A DNA stretch of 64,000 nucleotides from NCBI GenBank assembly GCA_026625625.1, contig CP113055.1, forward strand, positions 2,172,501 through 2,236,500, read 5' to 3'. Made by a program: the position numbers and the translations under genes. Shown here piece by piece: positions 53,817 to 63,181 of the stretch. Within the stretch, counting starts at the first letter, position 1. The number at the start of each line of letters is the position of its first letter. This DNA is from Blastomonas sp. SL216. GTDB taxonomy: Bacteria; Pseudomonadota; Alphaproteobacteria; Sphingomonadales; Sphingomonadaceae. The notes under the pieces were generated by a model, which had not been told where the DNA came from, did not search any database, and was given only the letters and a program-made list of their open reading frames with translations.

Positions 53817-55358
53817 CTAGCGAACAGATGCCAGCTGGTACATGATCTCGGCATAGCCCAGGGTTGCCTCGGTAATCCCGGCGACCTTGGGGTTGGTCGA
53901 TTCCACGACATAATATTCGTCAGGCGCGTGCGCGCCGCTGCCATGGCCGATGCCGAAATGGCCGGCGGGGATGCTGACCGGCGGGGCGGTGAACACCGCA
54001 CCCGGCCAGGAGCCTGCGAGCCGCGGGTTGAGGTTCGCCTTGACGCCGAGCTTGGCATAGGCGGCCAGTTCCGCCTTGATCAGCCGGCTGTCCTCCGACA
54101 CCTCGGTCGGATCATAGCCGCCCGAGACATTGGCCTCGACATCGCTGAAGCCGTTCTTGTCGAGATGCGCGCGCAGTTTCGCTTCGGCCTCGGCGCGGGT
54201 CTGGTTGGGCACGAGCCGGAAATCGAGCTTGGCGACCGCGCGTCCGGGCAGCACCGTCTTGCCGCCGGGACCGGTATAGCCCGCGACCAGCCCTTCGATA
54301 TTCGCCGTCGGCTCCTGCGCCAGCCGCACCAGTGCCTGGTCGAACGGCAGGTCGTCGATCCAGTGGGTGACGCCGAAGGACTGCTTCATCTGCGCCTCGT
54401 TCATCCCCTTGGCGGCCTCGGCGATCAGCGCCTTTTCGCGGTCCGTCAGCGGGCGCACATTGTCGCTCCATCCGCCGATCGCGACATTGTTGCCATCGGG
54501 CGTGACCAGCGTCTGCAGCGCCTGAACCAGCCGCCATGTCGGGGAATCGATCATCGCCTTGTAGCTGGAATGGACGTCACCCTTGGGCCCCCTGCCCCAT
54601 TTCGCGCCGCTGGCGACCAGTTCCAGTTCGATCACGCCCTTGGAGCCGAGATTGACCTGCACCTCGCCATTCGTCCCCTGCCAGCTCGCCGGAATGAAAA
54701 TGCCCTCGCACTTTTTCAGCGCGGACAGCACATCGGGGCGAGTCGCGATCTGCTTGAAATTGGGCGATCCGATCTCCTCCTCGCCCTCGCACAGCAGGAC
54801 CAGGTTGACCGGCGGCTTGACCCCGGCCTTTTTCATCGCGTGCAGCGTGGCGAGCAGCGTTGCCTCCGGTCCCTTCTGGTTCACCGCGCCACGACCCATG
54901 ATAGCCTTGCCCCAGCCGGGCTTGTCGACGATCCGCGCCTCCAGCGGCGGCGAGGACCATTCCGCCGGGTCAAACTGCTTGACGTCGTACATGAAATAGA
55001 TGCCCAGCGTCCGCTTGGCGCCATTGTCCATCACCCCGAAGACGCCGGGATGGCCATCGGACGGCACGGTGGTGACGCCGGCAAAGCCCGCCGACTTGGC
55101 CAGGTCGACCATATAAGCCGCGCCTTCGGCCATGTTGAGATTCTCTGCCGCAATCGAGGGGAGCTTGATCCAGTCCTGGATGCGCTTGATGTCCGCGTCG
55201 CGGTTGCTCTCCGCCGCCTTGCGGATGCGCGCCATCTCGCTTTCCGCCGCTGCCAGCGCCGCGCCGCCTGTGCCGGTCAGCGCCATGCCAGAGCCGATCA
55301 GGGCAGCAGAGCGCAGCATGGTGCGGCGGTTCGGATTGGTGGCGGTCGTGTCAGTCAT
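53817..55358 (-). CDS. Tat-exported M20-family peptidase homologue with altered metal ligands
   Basis: A 513-residue protein. NRRTMLRSAALIG (10-22) is a twin-arginine signal. The catalytic fold is M20 (carboxypeptidase/dipeptidase): CEGEEEIGSP (190-199) keeps the base and one metal ligand, and FGIGHGSGAHAPDE keeps the last His. But FMYDVKQFDPAEW (122-134) has M123 where the first ligand His (GHYDV) should be, and GRGAVNQKGP (155-164) has N160 where the bridging Asp should be. The change suggests a modified or lost metal site. ATG at 55358 precedes the Tat signal. Confidence 0.85.
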   Translation of the reverse strand: MTDTTATNPNRRTMLRSAALIGSGMALTGTGGAALAAAESEMARIRKAAESNRDADIKRIQDWIKLPSIAAENLNMAEGAAYMVDLAKSAGFAGVTTVPSDGHPGVFGVMDNGAKRTLGIYFMYDVKQFDPAEWSSPPLEARIVDKPGWGKAIMGRGAVNQKGPEATLLATLHAMKKAGVKPPVNLVLLCEGEEEIGSPNFKQIATRPDVLSALKKCEGIFIPASWQGTNGEVQVNLGSKGVIELELVASGAKWGRGPKGDVHSSYKAMIDSPTWRLVQALQTLVTPDGNNVAIGGWSDNVRPLTDREKALIAEAAKGMNEAQMKQSFGVTHWIDDLPFDQALVRLAQEPTANIEGLVAGYTGPGGKTVLPGRAVAKLDFRLVPNQTRAEAEAKLRAHLDKNGFSDVEANVSGGYDPTEVSEDSRLIKAELAAYAKLGVKANLNPRLAGSWPGAVFTAPPVSIPAGHFGIGHGSGAHAPDEYYVVESTNPKVAGITEATLGYAEIMYQLASVR

Positions 55359-55511
55359 GATGGTTTCAGCCTCGCAGCAGCAGTGGGAAGGCGGCAGGCT
55401 GGACCAGCGGAACCGGCGATGCAAGTCGTAACGTGATGTAAACGGATGGCTCGCTAAATCCTTGAATCACAAGGGCCTATCGGGGGGCCTGAGCTGCGAG
55501 CCCAATGCATT

Positions 55512-55934
55512 ATGTTGAACCAGAATTTCGTCCATCAGCATGCGGAATTGCTGACACAGGCGGACGCCATCCTCACCGCGGTGGGCCAGGGCAATGATGA
55601 CGCTTTGGGCAAATTGCCCAGCATGCGGCTGGCCTTCTCGCGCCTGGTCAACAGCCATTGCAGCGTCGAGATCAAGCTGGTCAACAACCAGGCAGACACG
55701 ATGGAAAAGGACGCGGAAAAATCCCTGCTGCTGCGCCGCTTTCATGACGAGCTGCTGGCCTGGCGCGCGGATCTGATGGATTGCAACGCGCGTTGGCCGC
55801 AGCGGCGGGTGGCAGAGGATCGCAGCGGCTTTGTTGCGGCCTTTCGTAGCCTGACCGACCGGCTCAAGGCCCGCGTCTCATGGGAGGAGCGGACCTTCTA
55901 CCCAGCTATATTCGGGCAAGCCAGGCGGCGCTGA
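55512..55934 (+). CDS. hemerythrin-domain protein
   Basis: A 140-residue four-helix protein with spaced His/Glu: FVHQHAELL (H8, H10), NSHCSVEIKL (H49, E53), RFHDELL (H78), SWEERTFYPAIF (E126). This is the pattern of hemerythrin-like di-iron sensors or oxygen carriers, although the ligand set is not complete in the typical spacing (no HxxxE in helix 4). Possible role in oxygen, NO or redox sensing. Confidence 0.7.
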   Translation: MLNQNFVHQHAELLTQADAILTAVGQGNDDALGKLPSMRLAFSRLVNSHCSVEIKLVNNQADTMEKDAEKSLLLRRFHDELLAWRADLMDCNARWPQRRVAEDRSGFVAAFRSLTDRLKARVSWEERTFYPAIFGQARRR

Positions 55935-56213
55935 TCATTCCACCCAGGCCGTACGGCTGCGGGTGACGTGGAACAGCGGCTGCATAGGCTGGGCAGCGAC
56001 ATCGGCAAGCGGGATCGCCGTTGCGCAGACGGCGCATTCCGCGCTCATCCGGCCGATATGCCAGCTCTTGCCGCCACAGCCGGGGCAGTGGTTCACATCG
56101 CTTTGATGATAGAGCGGCATGAAGCCGCGCCCCGAGATGCGACGGGCAAAGGCATGGCCTGCCGCCAGCGCCTGGGCGGGGTCGAATGTGGGTCGGGGAA
56201 AGTGCATCGTCAT
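55935..56213 (-). CDS. small zinc-ribbon protein
   Basis: A 92-residue protein with one zinc ribbon: CPGC (43-46) and CAVC (60-63), with DVNHCPGCGGKSWHIGRMSAECAVC (in pieces). No other domain. Convergent to the hemerythrin gene, ending at its stop. Function unknown. Confidence 0.7.
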   Translation of the reverse strand: MTMHFPRPTFDPAQALAAGHAFARRISGRGFMPLYHQSDVNHCPGCGGKSWHIGRMSAECAVCATAIPLADVAAQPMQPLFHVTRSRTAWVE

Positions 56214-56390
56214 GGCCTGTTATCCTCGATAGCTCCCATGCCTTACGCACGGACGGCAAAACGGTTTCCTTGCGCGACCAACCGTTCATCGCATCTGTAT
56301 CAGCCTCGGCTGGCTACGCTGTGACGGGCGGTATGAATTTCCTGAACGCCGCACAACAAATGCCGCTTGCCGTTCGCAACATTTGATATA

Positions 56391-56406
56391 AATATGATAT
56401 CATATT
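56391..56406. promoter_or_regulatory. 16-bp perfect palindrome before the SPFH gene
   Basis: AATATGATATCATATT is a perfect palindrome just upstream of the ribosome binding site (GGAGG) of the SPFH gene, in the likely promoter. The GATAT unit also occurs at 56385-56389. It is a candidate operator, most simply for the Arc-type protein encoded two genes down. Confidence 0.6.
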
Positions 56407-56429
56407 TTTCGACTCGGAGGGCGTTTCCC

Positions 56430-57344
56430 ATGCAGCAGAATTCCTCTTTTGACGGCGGACCGGACAGCGGCGCGATGGTGGCCAGCACCGAAAGCCATGC
56501 CAGCACCTTCAACGGCTATATCTTCCTGTTGCTGATGCTGGGATCGATGCTGCTGCCGGTGCTCGGCGTCGTGATGGCCAAGGGTGGCAACCCGCTGGGC
56601 TTCGGCCTGATGATCTTCGGCGGGCTGGCCTTTCTGCTGATCATCTCGGGTTTCTACATGCTCAACCCCAATGAGGCGGCGGCGATCCAGCTGTTCGGCA
56701 GCTACAAGGGCACCGATCGCAACACCGGTCTGCGCTGGCGCTGGCCGTGGCTGAGCCGCAAGAAGATCTCGGTGCGCGTGCACAATGTGACGTCGGAAAA
56801 GGTCAAGGTGAACGACCTTCGCGGCAACCCGGTGGAGATCGCGACCAATGTCGTGTGGCGCGTGTCCGACACCGCCAAGGCGCTGTTCGATGTCGAGAAT
56901 TACCAGGAGTTCGTCGACATCCAGATCGAAAGCGCGGTCCGCGTCATCGGTGCGCGCTACCCCTATGACGATTTCAACGCCGACGAAGTGACGCTGCGCG
57001 GCGATGCCGACGAGGTCAGCCACGAGCTTGAAAAGCAGCTGCAGGAACGCGTCGGAACGGCCGGCGTGCAGATCGACGAATGCCGCCTGACGCACCTCGC
57101 TTATGCGCCGGAAATCGCCCAGTCGATGCTGCGCCGCCAGCAGGCCGAAGCGGTGATCGCGGCGCGTTCGCGGCTGGTCGAAGGCGCGGTAACCATGGTC
57201 GAACATGCGCTGGCGATGCTGAGCGAGAAGAACGTCGTGCACCTGGACGACGAACGCAAGGCGGCGATGGTCTCGAACCTCATGGTGGTGCTGTGCGGCG
57301 AACGCGACACCCAGCCGGTGGTCAATGCCGGGTCGCTCTATTGA
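56430..57344 (+). CDS. SPFH (stomatin/prohibitin) domain protein
   Basis: A 304-residue protein. Two membrane helices (~28-50, ~57-77) are followed by a SPFH/Band7 domain: [33 protein letters not shown] (in pieces), [15 protein letters not shown], and a coiled-coil end [24 protein letters not shown] proteins organise membrane microdomains or bind proteases such as FtsH. GGAGG precedes the ATG at 56430. It is followed by an Arc-type repressor gene, a common pairing. Confidence 0.88.
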   Translation: MQQNSSFDGGPDSGAMVASTESHASTFNGYIFLLLMLGSMLLPVLGVVMAKGGNPLGFGLMIFGGLAFLLIISGFYMLNPNEAAAIQLFGSYKGTDRNTGLRWRWPWLSRKKISVRVHNVTSEKVKVNDLRGNPVEIATNVVWRVSDTAKALFDVENYQEFVDIQIESAVRVIGARYPYDDFNADEVTLRGDADEVSHELEKQLQERVGTAGVQIDECRLTHLAYAPEIAQSMLRRQQAEAVIAARSRLVEGAVTMVEHALAMLSEKNVVHLDDERKAAMVSNLMVVLCGERDTQPVVNAGSLY

Positions 57345-57364
57345 GCTGACCATCAGAGCCAGCC

Positions 57365-57562
57365 ATGGCCGCCCCGCCCAAGAAACCCTTTGCCCTGCGC
57401 CTCGATCCGTCGCTTCACGCGGCGATCGAGCGCGCAGCCGCGCAGGAGCTGCGCAGCGTCAATGCAGAGATCGAGATCCTGCTGCGCGAGGCACTGGCGC
57501 GGCGCGGGATCAAGCTTGCGCCACCAGAGCAAAGGCCGAGGGGGCGGCCGCCCAAGGAATGA
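57365..57562 (+). CDS. Arc-family ribbon-helix-helix DNA-binding protein
   Basis: A 65-residue protein: FALRLDPSLHAAIERAAAQELRSVNAEIEILLREAL (in pieces) is a ribbon-helix-helix of Arc type, with the -F-x-L-R-L-D- strand first. The C-terminal PRGRPPKE is AT-hook-like. It starts 20 bp after the SPFH stop and may repress that operon via the palindrome at 56391. Confidence 0.85.
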   Translation: MAAPPKKPFALRLDPSLHAAIERAAAQELRSVNAEIEILLREALARRGIKLAPPEQRPRGRPPKE

Positions 57563-57716
57563 TGCCGCGCAGCAACGGGCCTGGCCGAACCATCGTTCGC
57601 TATTGCGGCCCGACCGTGCTAGGGTCGCCGCATCCGATAACCGTGATCGCCGATAACGCGCGCAATCGCGCGCGCTGCTGCCTGATTGTCTGGAAATCGG
57701 ACGAGGAGAGTATGCT

Positions 57717-57989
57717 GTGCGCATCACCGAAAAATTCTGCCGTGAGCAGGAAAGCCTGCAGCTCGCCAAGGCCGCCGCCGAACCGCTCAAGAACCGCCAG
57801 GGCATCGCGCTCGATGCGGCCAAGGCCTGGAATGCCGCCGCCAAGATCGCGCACAAGCATGAAGCCGGAATGCAGCCGCTCGACAAGCTGGACGCCGCCA
57901 TCGTCCGTGAATTTGCCGAAGAGGACGTCGCGCTGGCGCTTGGCGGTCAAGCCGCGCCCGCCGAAGAGTTCGCCGCCGCGCTGCACTGA
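57717..57989 (+). CDS. hypothetical protein
   Basis: A 90-residue, mostly helical, Ala- and Lys-rich protein (IALDAAKAWNAAAKIAHKHE). No family recognised. GAGGAGAG lies eight bases before the GTG start at 57717, better supported than the overlapping ATG in another frame. Stands alone. Confidence 0.55.
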   Translation: MRITEKFCREQESLQLAKAAAEPLKNRQGIALDAAKAWNAAAKIAHKHEAGMQPLDKLDAAIVREFAEEDVALALGGQAAPAEEFAAALH

Positions 57990-58018
57990 GCACGTTGGGC
58001 GCACCCCATCGAGGATGT

Positions 58019-58612
58019 TCAATCCCCGGTGGGTGCCCATTCGGCGAACACGGCATCCAGCTGAGGCCGTGGCCGCTCTTCGAGCGGCTGGCTTGCGGTA
58101 CCGATGAACAAAAAGCCCGCGATCTGCTCCGGCGCTGCCCCGAACAGGTCACGCACCGCATCGCTATAGCTCGGCCAGCCGGTGATCCAGCCGCCGACAA
58201 AGCCCTGCGCGTGCACCGCGTGCAGCAGGTTCATCACGAACGCCCCTGCCGAAAGCTGCTGTTCCCACAGCGGAATCTTGCTCGATTCGCGGGGGCTGAA
58301 CAGAACGACCAGCAGCTCGGGCGCCTGCCGTGCGAATGTCTCCATCGCCTCGATCTCCAGCCGCCCGGCCTCGGGCTTTTCGGCGCGATAGGCGCTCGCG
58401 AGCTTTTCGGCGAAGGCATCGCGCTGATCGCTCGCGACATGCACCACGCGCCAGGGGTTCAGCTTGCCATGATCGGGCGTGCGCAGCGCCGTCGCTACAA
58501 TCTGCCGGATCTGCGCGGCATCGGGGCCCGGCGCGATCATGTCGCGCGGGCGGCCCGAGCGGCGGCTGGCAAGATAGCGGGTCAGCGAGGAAAGATCGTT
58601 GAATTCGGTCAC
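58019..58612 (-). CDS. nitroreductase-family FMN oxidoreductase
   Basis: A 197-residue flavoprotein. SRRSGRP-like start, ALRTPDHGKLNPWRVV (FMN and substrate loop) and the C-terminal GFLFIGTASQPLEERPRPQLD are typical of the YdjA/nitroreductase fold. It may reduce quinones or nitro compounds with NAD(P)H. Start GTG at 58610-58612; the longer frame upstream is non-homologous. Confidence 0.88.
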   Translation of the reverse strand: MTEFNDLSSLTRYLASRRSGRPRDMIAPGPDAAQIRQIVATALRTPDHGKLNPWRVVHVASDQRDAFAEKLASAYRAEKPEAGRLEIEAMETFARQAPELLVVLFSPRESSKIPLWEQQLSAGAFVMNLLHAVHAQGFVGGWITGWPSYSDAVRDLFGAAPEQIAGFLFIGTASQPLEERPRPQLDAVFAEWAPTGD

Positions 58613-58765
58613 GCAAGGGCTCCGGCAGCAGGGGGGCAAGCGGCAGTCTGGTAACAACTGCAACAAGGCGCTTCACACCCGCGCATTTTTGTCTAGGTTG
58701 GCCGCCACGCTATGGACGGCCCAGGGACTGGCCGCCAACAGAAAATCGACGGGAGATATGCGATA

Positions 58766-60349
58766 ATGGCCAGCGGTTATGCCGTGAGCGGCGATTCCAA
58801 GGGCACATTCCTGGGCCATCCCAAGGGCCTGTATGTGCTGTTCTTCGCGGAAATGTGGGAACGCTTTTCCTATTACGGCATGCGCGCGCTGCTGATCTTC
58901 TACCTCACCAAGCACTGGCTGTTTTCGGACGAGCAATCGGGCGTCATCTACGGCGCGTACACCGCCTTGGTCTACATCACCCCTGTGCTCGGCGGCTATC
59001 TCGCCGACCGCTATCTCGGCCAGCGCAAGGCGGTGACCTATGGCGCGGTGCTGCTGACCTTCGGCCATCTGCTGATGGGCTTTGAAGGCACGGGCGGGCA
59101 GGATCCGGCATCGCTCAGCATTTTCTGGCTGGCGCTCGCCTTCATCATCGTCGGATCGGGCTTCCTCAAGGCCAATATCTCGGTGATCGTCGGCCAGCTC
59201 TATCCGCGCACCGATGTGCGCCGCGATGGCGCGTACACGATCTTCTACATGGGCATCAACCTCGGCGCATTTCTCGGCTCGCTGGCCTGCGGCTATCTGG
59301 GCGAGGTCTATGACTGGTCCTATGGCTTCGGCGCGGCGGGCGTCGGCATGGCGCTGGGTCTCATCGTGTTCATCCTGGGCAAGCCGCTGCTGTGCGGACG
59401 CGGCGAAGCGCCCGATGCGGCAGCGCTCGCCAAGCCTGTCCTCGGCATCAAGCTCGAATGGCTGCTTTATGTGGTCGGCGTGGCAGCCGTTCTGGGCATC
59501 TGGGTGCTGATCCAGTATCAGGACGTGGTTGGCTGGCTGCTGCTCGCCTCGGGCGTCGCGCTGGTCGGCTATGTGCTGCTCACCGCCGTGACCAAGCTGC
59601 CGCGCGAAGACCGCGACCGCATTTTCGCGGCGATGTTCCTGATCCTCGGTTCGGTGCTGTTCTGGGCGCTGTTCGAACAGGCAGGCTCCTCGCTCAACCT
59701 CTATACCGACCGCTATGTCGACCGCGGCGGCGTGCCGGCCTCGGTCTTCCAGTCGGTCAATGCGATGTACATCGTGCTGCTCGCCCCGATCTTCGCGACC
59801 ATCTGGACGCTGCTGGGCCGCAAGGGGCTGGAGCCCAGTGCCCCTGCCAAGTTCGGCCTGGCGATGATCCAGCTCGGCGCGGGCTTCCTGGTTCTCGTCG
59901 CAGGCGCGGCGGCGACCGGACCCGGCGTACCGACCCCGGTGCTGTTCATCTTCCTCATCTATCTGCTCCACACCATGGGCGAACTCTGCCTTTCCCCGGT
60001 CGGCCTCAGCGCGATGAACCGGCTCGCACCCGCGCACATGGCCTCGCTGATCATGGGCACCTGGTTCTTCGCATCGGCCTCGGGCAATTTCGCCGCCGGC
60101 CTGATCGCGGCGGCCACGGGTTCGGAAAAGGCGAGCGGCGAAGGCGCGGGCCAGCAGGTGGTGCTCGACGTCTATTCGCAGATCGGCTGGATCGCGATCG
60201 GTGTCGGCATCGGCGTGCTCGTCATCGCCCCGCTGATCAAGAAGCTGATGCACCTCGACACGCTCAAGGATGCCGAGCCGCTGGCAGGCGAGGACGAACT
60301 TGCCGAAAACCAGGCGGCAGGCGTCCATCCGGCCACGCGCGGTGCCTGA
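58766..60349 (+). CDS. proton-dependent oligopeptide (POT) transporter
   Basis: A 527-residue, ~12-14-helix MFS transporter that takes up di- and tripeptides with protons. EMWERFSYYGMR (the ExxERFxYY signature) is near residue 31, and the central motifs FYMGINLGAF and MGELCLSPVGLSAMNRLAP are present. ATG at 58766 with GGGAG ten bases upstream. It precedes two secreted amidohydrolases, which together suggest peptide use. Confidence 0.93.
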   Translation: MASGYAVSGDSKGTFLGHPKGLYVLFFAEMWERFSYYGMRALLIFYLTKHWLFSDEQSGVIYGAYTALVYITPVLGGYLADRYLGQRKAVTYGAVLLTFGHLLMGFEGTGGQDPASLSIFWLALAFIIVGSGFLKANISVIVGQLYPRTDVRRDGAYTIFYMGINLGAFLGSLACGYLGEVYDWSYGFGAAGVGMALGLIVFILGKPLLCGRGEAPDAAALAKPVLGIKLEWLLYVVGVAAVLGIWVLIQYQDVVGWLLLASGVALVGYVLLTAVTKLPREDRDRIFAAMFLILGSVLFWALFEQAGSSLNLYTDRYVDRGGVPASVFQSVNAMYIVLLAPIFATIWTLLGRKGLEPSAPAKFGLAMIQLGAGFLVLVAGAAATGPGVPTPVLFIFLIYLLHTMGELCLSPVGLSAMNRLAPAHMASLIMGTWFFASASGNFAAGLIAAATGSEKASGEGAGQQVVLDVYSQIGWIAIGVGIGVLVIAPLIKKLMHLDTLKDAEPLAGEDELAENQAAGVHPATRGA

Positions 60350-60392
60350 TCGACACCAGAAAACCACTTCCGAACTGCGACAGGGAAATAGC

Positions 60393-61814
60393 ATGCGATA
60401 CGGGTATCTCGGCGTCTGTCTGGCGGCCATTGCGGTCGTCGGATGCGCCAACACGGCGACGACGGAACGGCCCGCAGCCGCCAGCGACAGCACGGCCAAG
60501 GCCGAGAAGGTCAGCATCAACGAAAACCCCTATCCCAGCACCTACAAGGCCTATCCGGGTGTCGCGACGGCGATCCGCAACGTCACCATCTTCGATGGCG
60601 AAGGCGGCCAGATCGACAATGGCGTGGTGTTCTTCACCGACGGCAAGATCACCGCAGTGGGAGGGGCGGACACGCCGATCCCGGCCGATATTGCGGTGTT
60701 CGACGGCACCGGCAAGTTCGTCACGCCCGGCATTATCGATATCCACAGCCATCTGGGCGACTATCCCTCGCCCGGCGTCTCGGCGCATTCGGACGGCAAC
60801 GAGGCGACCAGCCCGGTGACCGCCGATGTCTGGGCCGAACACAGCGTCTGGCCGCAGGACCCCGGCTTCAGCCGCGCGCTGGCAAACGGCGGCGTCACCA
60901 GCCTGCAGGTCCTGCCGGGCTCGGCCAACCTGTTCGGCGGACGCTCGGTCACGCTGAAGAATGTCCCTGCCCGCACGATGCAGGCGATGAAATTCCCCGG
61001 CGCGCCTTATGGCCTCAAGATGGCGTGCGGCGAGAACCCCAAGCGCGTCTATGGCAGCCGCAACCAGAAGCCGGCCAGCCGCATGGGCAACCTTGCCGTC
61101 AACCGCCAGACCTGGGCGCGCGCGGCCGAATACAAGGCGCGCTGGGACGAGTACGAGAAAAAGGGCGGCACGCCCCCTGCCCGCGATATCGGCATGGATA
61201 CGCTGAAGGCTGCGCTGGAAGGCAAGATCCAGATCCATAACCACTGCTATCGCGCGGATGAAATGGCCATCGTCATCGATATGGCCAAGGAGTTTGGCTA
61301 CAAAGTGTCGACCTTCCACCACGCGGTGGAGAGCTATAAGATCGCTGACCTGCTGCGCGAGAACAACATCTGTTCCGCCGTCTGGGCCGACTGGTGGGGC
61401 TTCAAGATGGAATCCTATGACGGCATTCCGGAAAATGCCGCGATCATCCAGAACGCCGGCGCCTGCACCATCATCCATTCGGACGATCAGGACCAGATCC
61501 AGCGGCTCAACCAGGAAGCCGCCAAGGCACTGGGCGATGGCCGCCGGATGGGCTTCAACATTTCGGACGCCACCGCGATCCGCTGGCTGACCTATAACCC
61601 GGCCATGGCGATGGGCATCGCGGACAAGACGGGCAGCCTGAAGCCCGGCAAGATGGCCGATGTGGTGCTGTGGAATGCCAATCCGCTGTCCGTCTATGCC
61701 CGGCCCGAAAAGGTCTGGGTCGATGGCGCGCTGCTCTATGATGCGAACGATCCCAAACGCCGTCCGGTGAGCGATTTCGAGCTGGGCCAGCCGGGTGAGG
61801 GAGACACGAAATGA
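60393..61814 (+). CDS. amidohydrolase lipoprotein
   Basis: A 473-residue enzyme of the amidohydrolase superfamily. Signal and lipobox VVGC (C18). The metal site starts with VTPGIIDIHSHLG (H ~117 and ~119), the HxH of the superfamily; IHNHCYRADE and IHSDDQDQ carry later ligands. It probably hydrolyses a C-N or N-acyl bond (imidazolonepropionase/dipeptidase-like); substrate unknown. Its end overlaps the next amidohydrolase gene by 4 bp (ATGA), so the two are coupled. Confidence 0.85.
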   Translation: MRYGYLGVCLAAIAVVGCANTATTERPAAASDSTAKAEKVSINENPYPSTYKAYPGVATAIRNVTIFDGEGGQIDNGVVFFTDGKITAVGGADTPIPADIAVFDGTGKFVTPGIIDIHSHLGDYPSPGVSAHSDGNEATSPVTADVWAEHSVWPQDPGFSRALANGGVTSLQVLPGSANLFGGRSVTLKNVPARTMQAMKFPGAPYGLKMACGENPKRVYGSRNQKPASRMGNLAVNRQTWARAAEYKARWDEYEKKGGTPPARDIGMDTLKAALEGKIQIHNHCYRADEMAIVIDMAKEFGYKVSTFHHAVESYKIADLLRENNICSAVWADWWGFKMESYDGIPENAAIIQNAGACTIIHSDDQDQIQRLNQEAAKALGDGRRMGFNISDATAIRWLTYNPAMAMGIADKTGSLKPGKMADVVLWNANPLSVYARPEKVWVDGALLYDANDPKRRPVSDFELGQPGEGDTK

Positions 61815-63121
61815 TGAGGGTGTTTCTTTCCGCAGGCGTGGCAGCAGCCGCCATGCTCGCTGCCCCCGCCACCGCGCAGACCGTGGCGATCACCGGCGGC
61901 AAGCTGGTCATCGGCGATGGCAGCGCACCGATTGAAGGCGGCACCGTAGTGCTGCGCGATGGCAAGGTCGTCGCCGCCGGGGCTAGCGTTGCCGTGCCCG
62001 CAGGCGCGCAGGTCGTTGATGCCAGCGGCCGCTGGGTGACGCCGGGCCTGTTTGCCGGCTTCAGCCGCCTGGGCCTGGTCGAGGTCGAGGCGGTCAACGA
62101 AACCAATGACTCGAGCGCGAGCCGTGGCGATTTCTCCGCAGCGATCGATATCGTTCCGGCGATCAACCCCAAGGTCAGCGCGATTGCCGTCAACCGCGCT
62201 GCCGGCATCACCCGCGCGGTAGTGGCCCCGGCCGCTCCCGCTGCGATCTTCGCGGGCATGGGCGCGGTGATCGATCTGGGCGATGATTACAACGCCGTCA
62301 CCAAGGGCCGCGCCTTCCAGTTCGTCGAGCTGGGCGAGACCGGATCATCCAAGGCCGGTGGCAGCCGCGCCTCGGCCTTTCTGGAATTCCGCAACGCGCT
62401 GATCGAGGCGCGCGCGCTCGCCAATGGCCAGCGCGGGCTGCCTGCGCATCCGCATGATGCGCTGCTCAACCGTCAGGATGCCGCCGCCCTGGTGCCGGTG
62501 GTCAATGGCGAAATCCGCCTGCTGGTGCATGTCGAGCGCGCGGCCGATATCCTCAACGTGCTCAAGCTGCGCGAGGAATTCCCCGCGCTCAAGCTGGTGC
62601 TGGTCGGCGTGTCGGAAGGCTGGCTGGTGGCGAACCAGATCGCGGCGGCGGGTGTCCCCGTCATCGCCTCGGCGCTCAACGACCTGCCATCGGAATTCGA
62701 AAAGACCGCCGCAACCCAGTCGAATATCGGCCGGATGAAGCGTGTCGGGGTCACCGTCTCGATCGGCATGATCAACGACAATGACGCGCATCGCCTGCAT
62801 TATTCGCCGCAATATGCGGGCAATCTGGTCGCGCTTCAGCGTGTTCCGGGGGCCAGCGGGCTCAGCTGGGACCAGGCCTTTGCCGCGATCTCGTCGGGCC
62901 CGGCCCAGGCCATGGGCGTGGATGCGATGCTCGGCAGCCTGAAGCCCGGCCGCCAGGGCGATGTGGTGATCTGGGATGGCGACCCACTCGAGCTGTCGTC
63001 AGCGCCGGTGGCGGTGATGATCGACGGCGTGCAGCAGCCGCTGGACAACCGTCAGGCACGGCTGCGCGACCGCTATCGCACCCCGCAGGAAGGGGCTTTG
63101 CCCAAGGCGTATGAACGCTAA
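61811..63121 (+). CDS. amidohydrolase-like protein lacking the HxH motif
   Basis: A 436-residue secreted protein (signal MMRVFLSAGVAAAAMLAAPATAQ, split). It has the amidohydrolase fold and its C-terminal SLKPGRQGDVVIWDGDPLEL, but where the first protein has GIIDIHSHLG it has GLFAGFSRLG (about residue 77): both metal-binding His are missing. It is likely a non-catalytic partner of the preceding amidohydrolase, with which it is translationally coupled. Confidence 0.8.
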   Translation: MMRVFLSAGVAAAAMLAAPATAQTVAITGGKLVIGDGSAPIEGGTVVLRDGKVVAAGASVAVPAGAQVVDASGRWVTPGLFAGFSRLGLVEVEAVNETNDSSASRGDFSAAIDIVPAINPKVSAIAVNRAAGITRAVVAPAAPAAIFAGMGAVIDLGDDYNAVTKGRAFQFVELGETGSSKAGGSRASAFLEFRNALIEARALANGQRGLPAHPHDALLNRQDAAALVPVVNGEIRLLVHVERAADILNVLKLREEFPALKLVLVGVSEGWLVANQIAAAGVPVIASALNDLPSEFEKTAATQSNIGRMKRVGVTVSIGMINDNDAHRLHYSPQYAGNLVALQRVPGASGLSWDQAFAAISSGPAQAMGVDAMLGSLKPGRQGDVVIWDGDPLELSSAPVAVMIDGVQQPLDNRQARLRDRYRTPQEGALPKAYER

Positions 63122-63181
63122 GATGCGGTGAACGGAGGATTCGCTGCGGCGAGCCTCCCGGCGCGCAGGGGGAGAGCCGCG

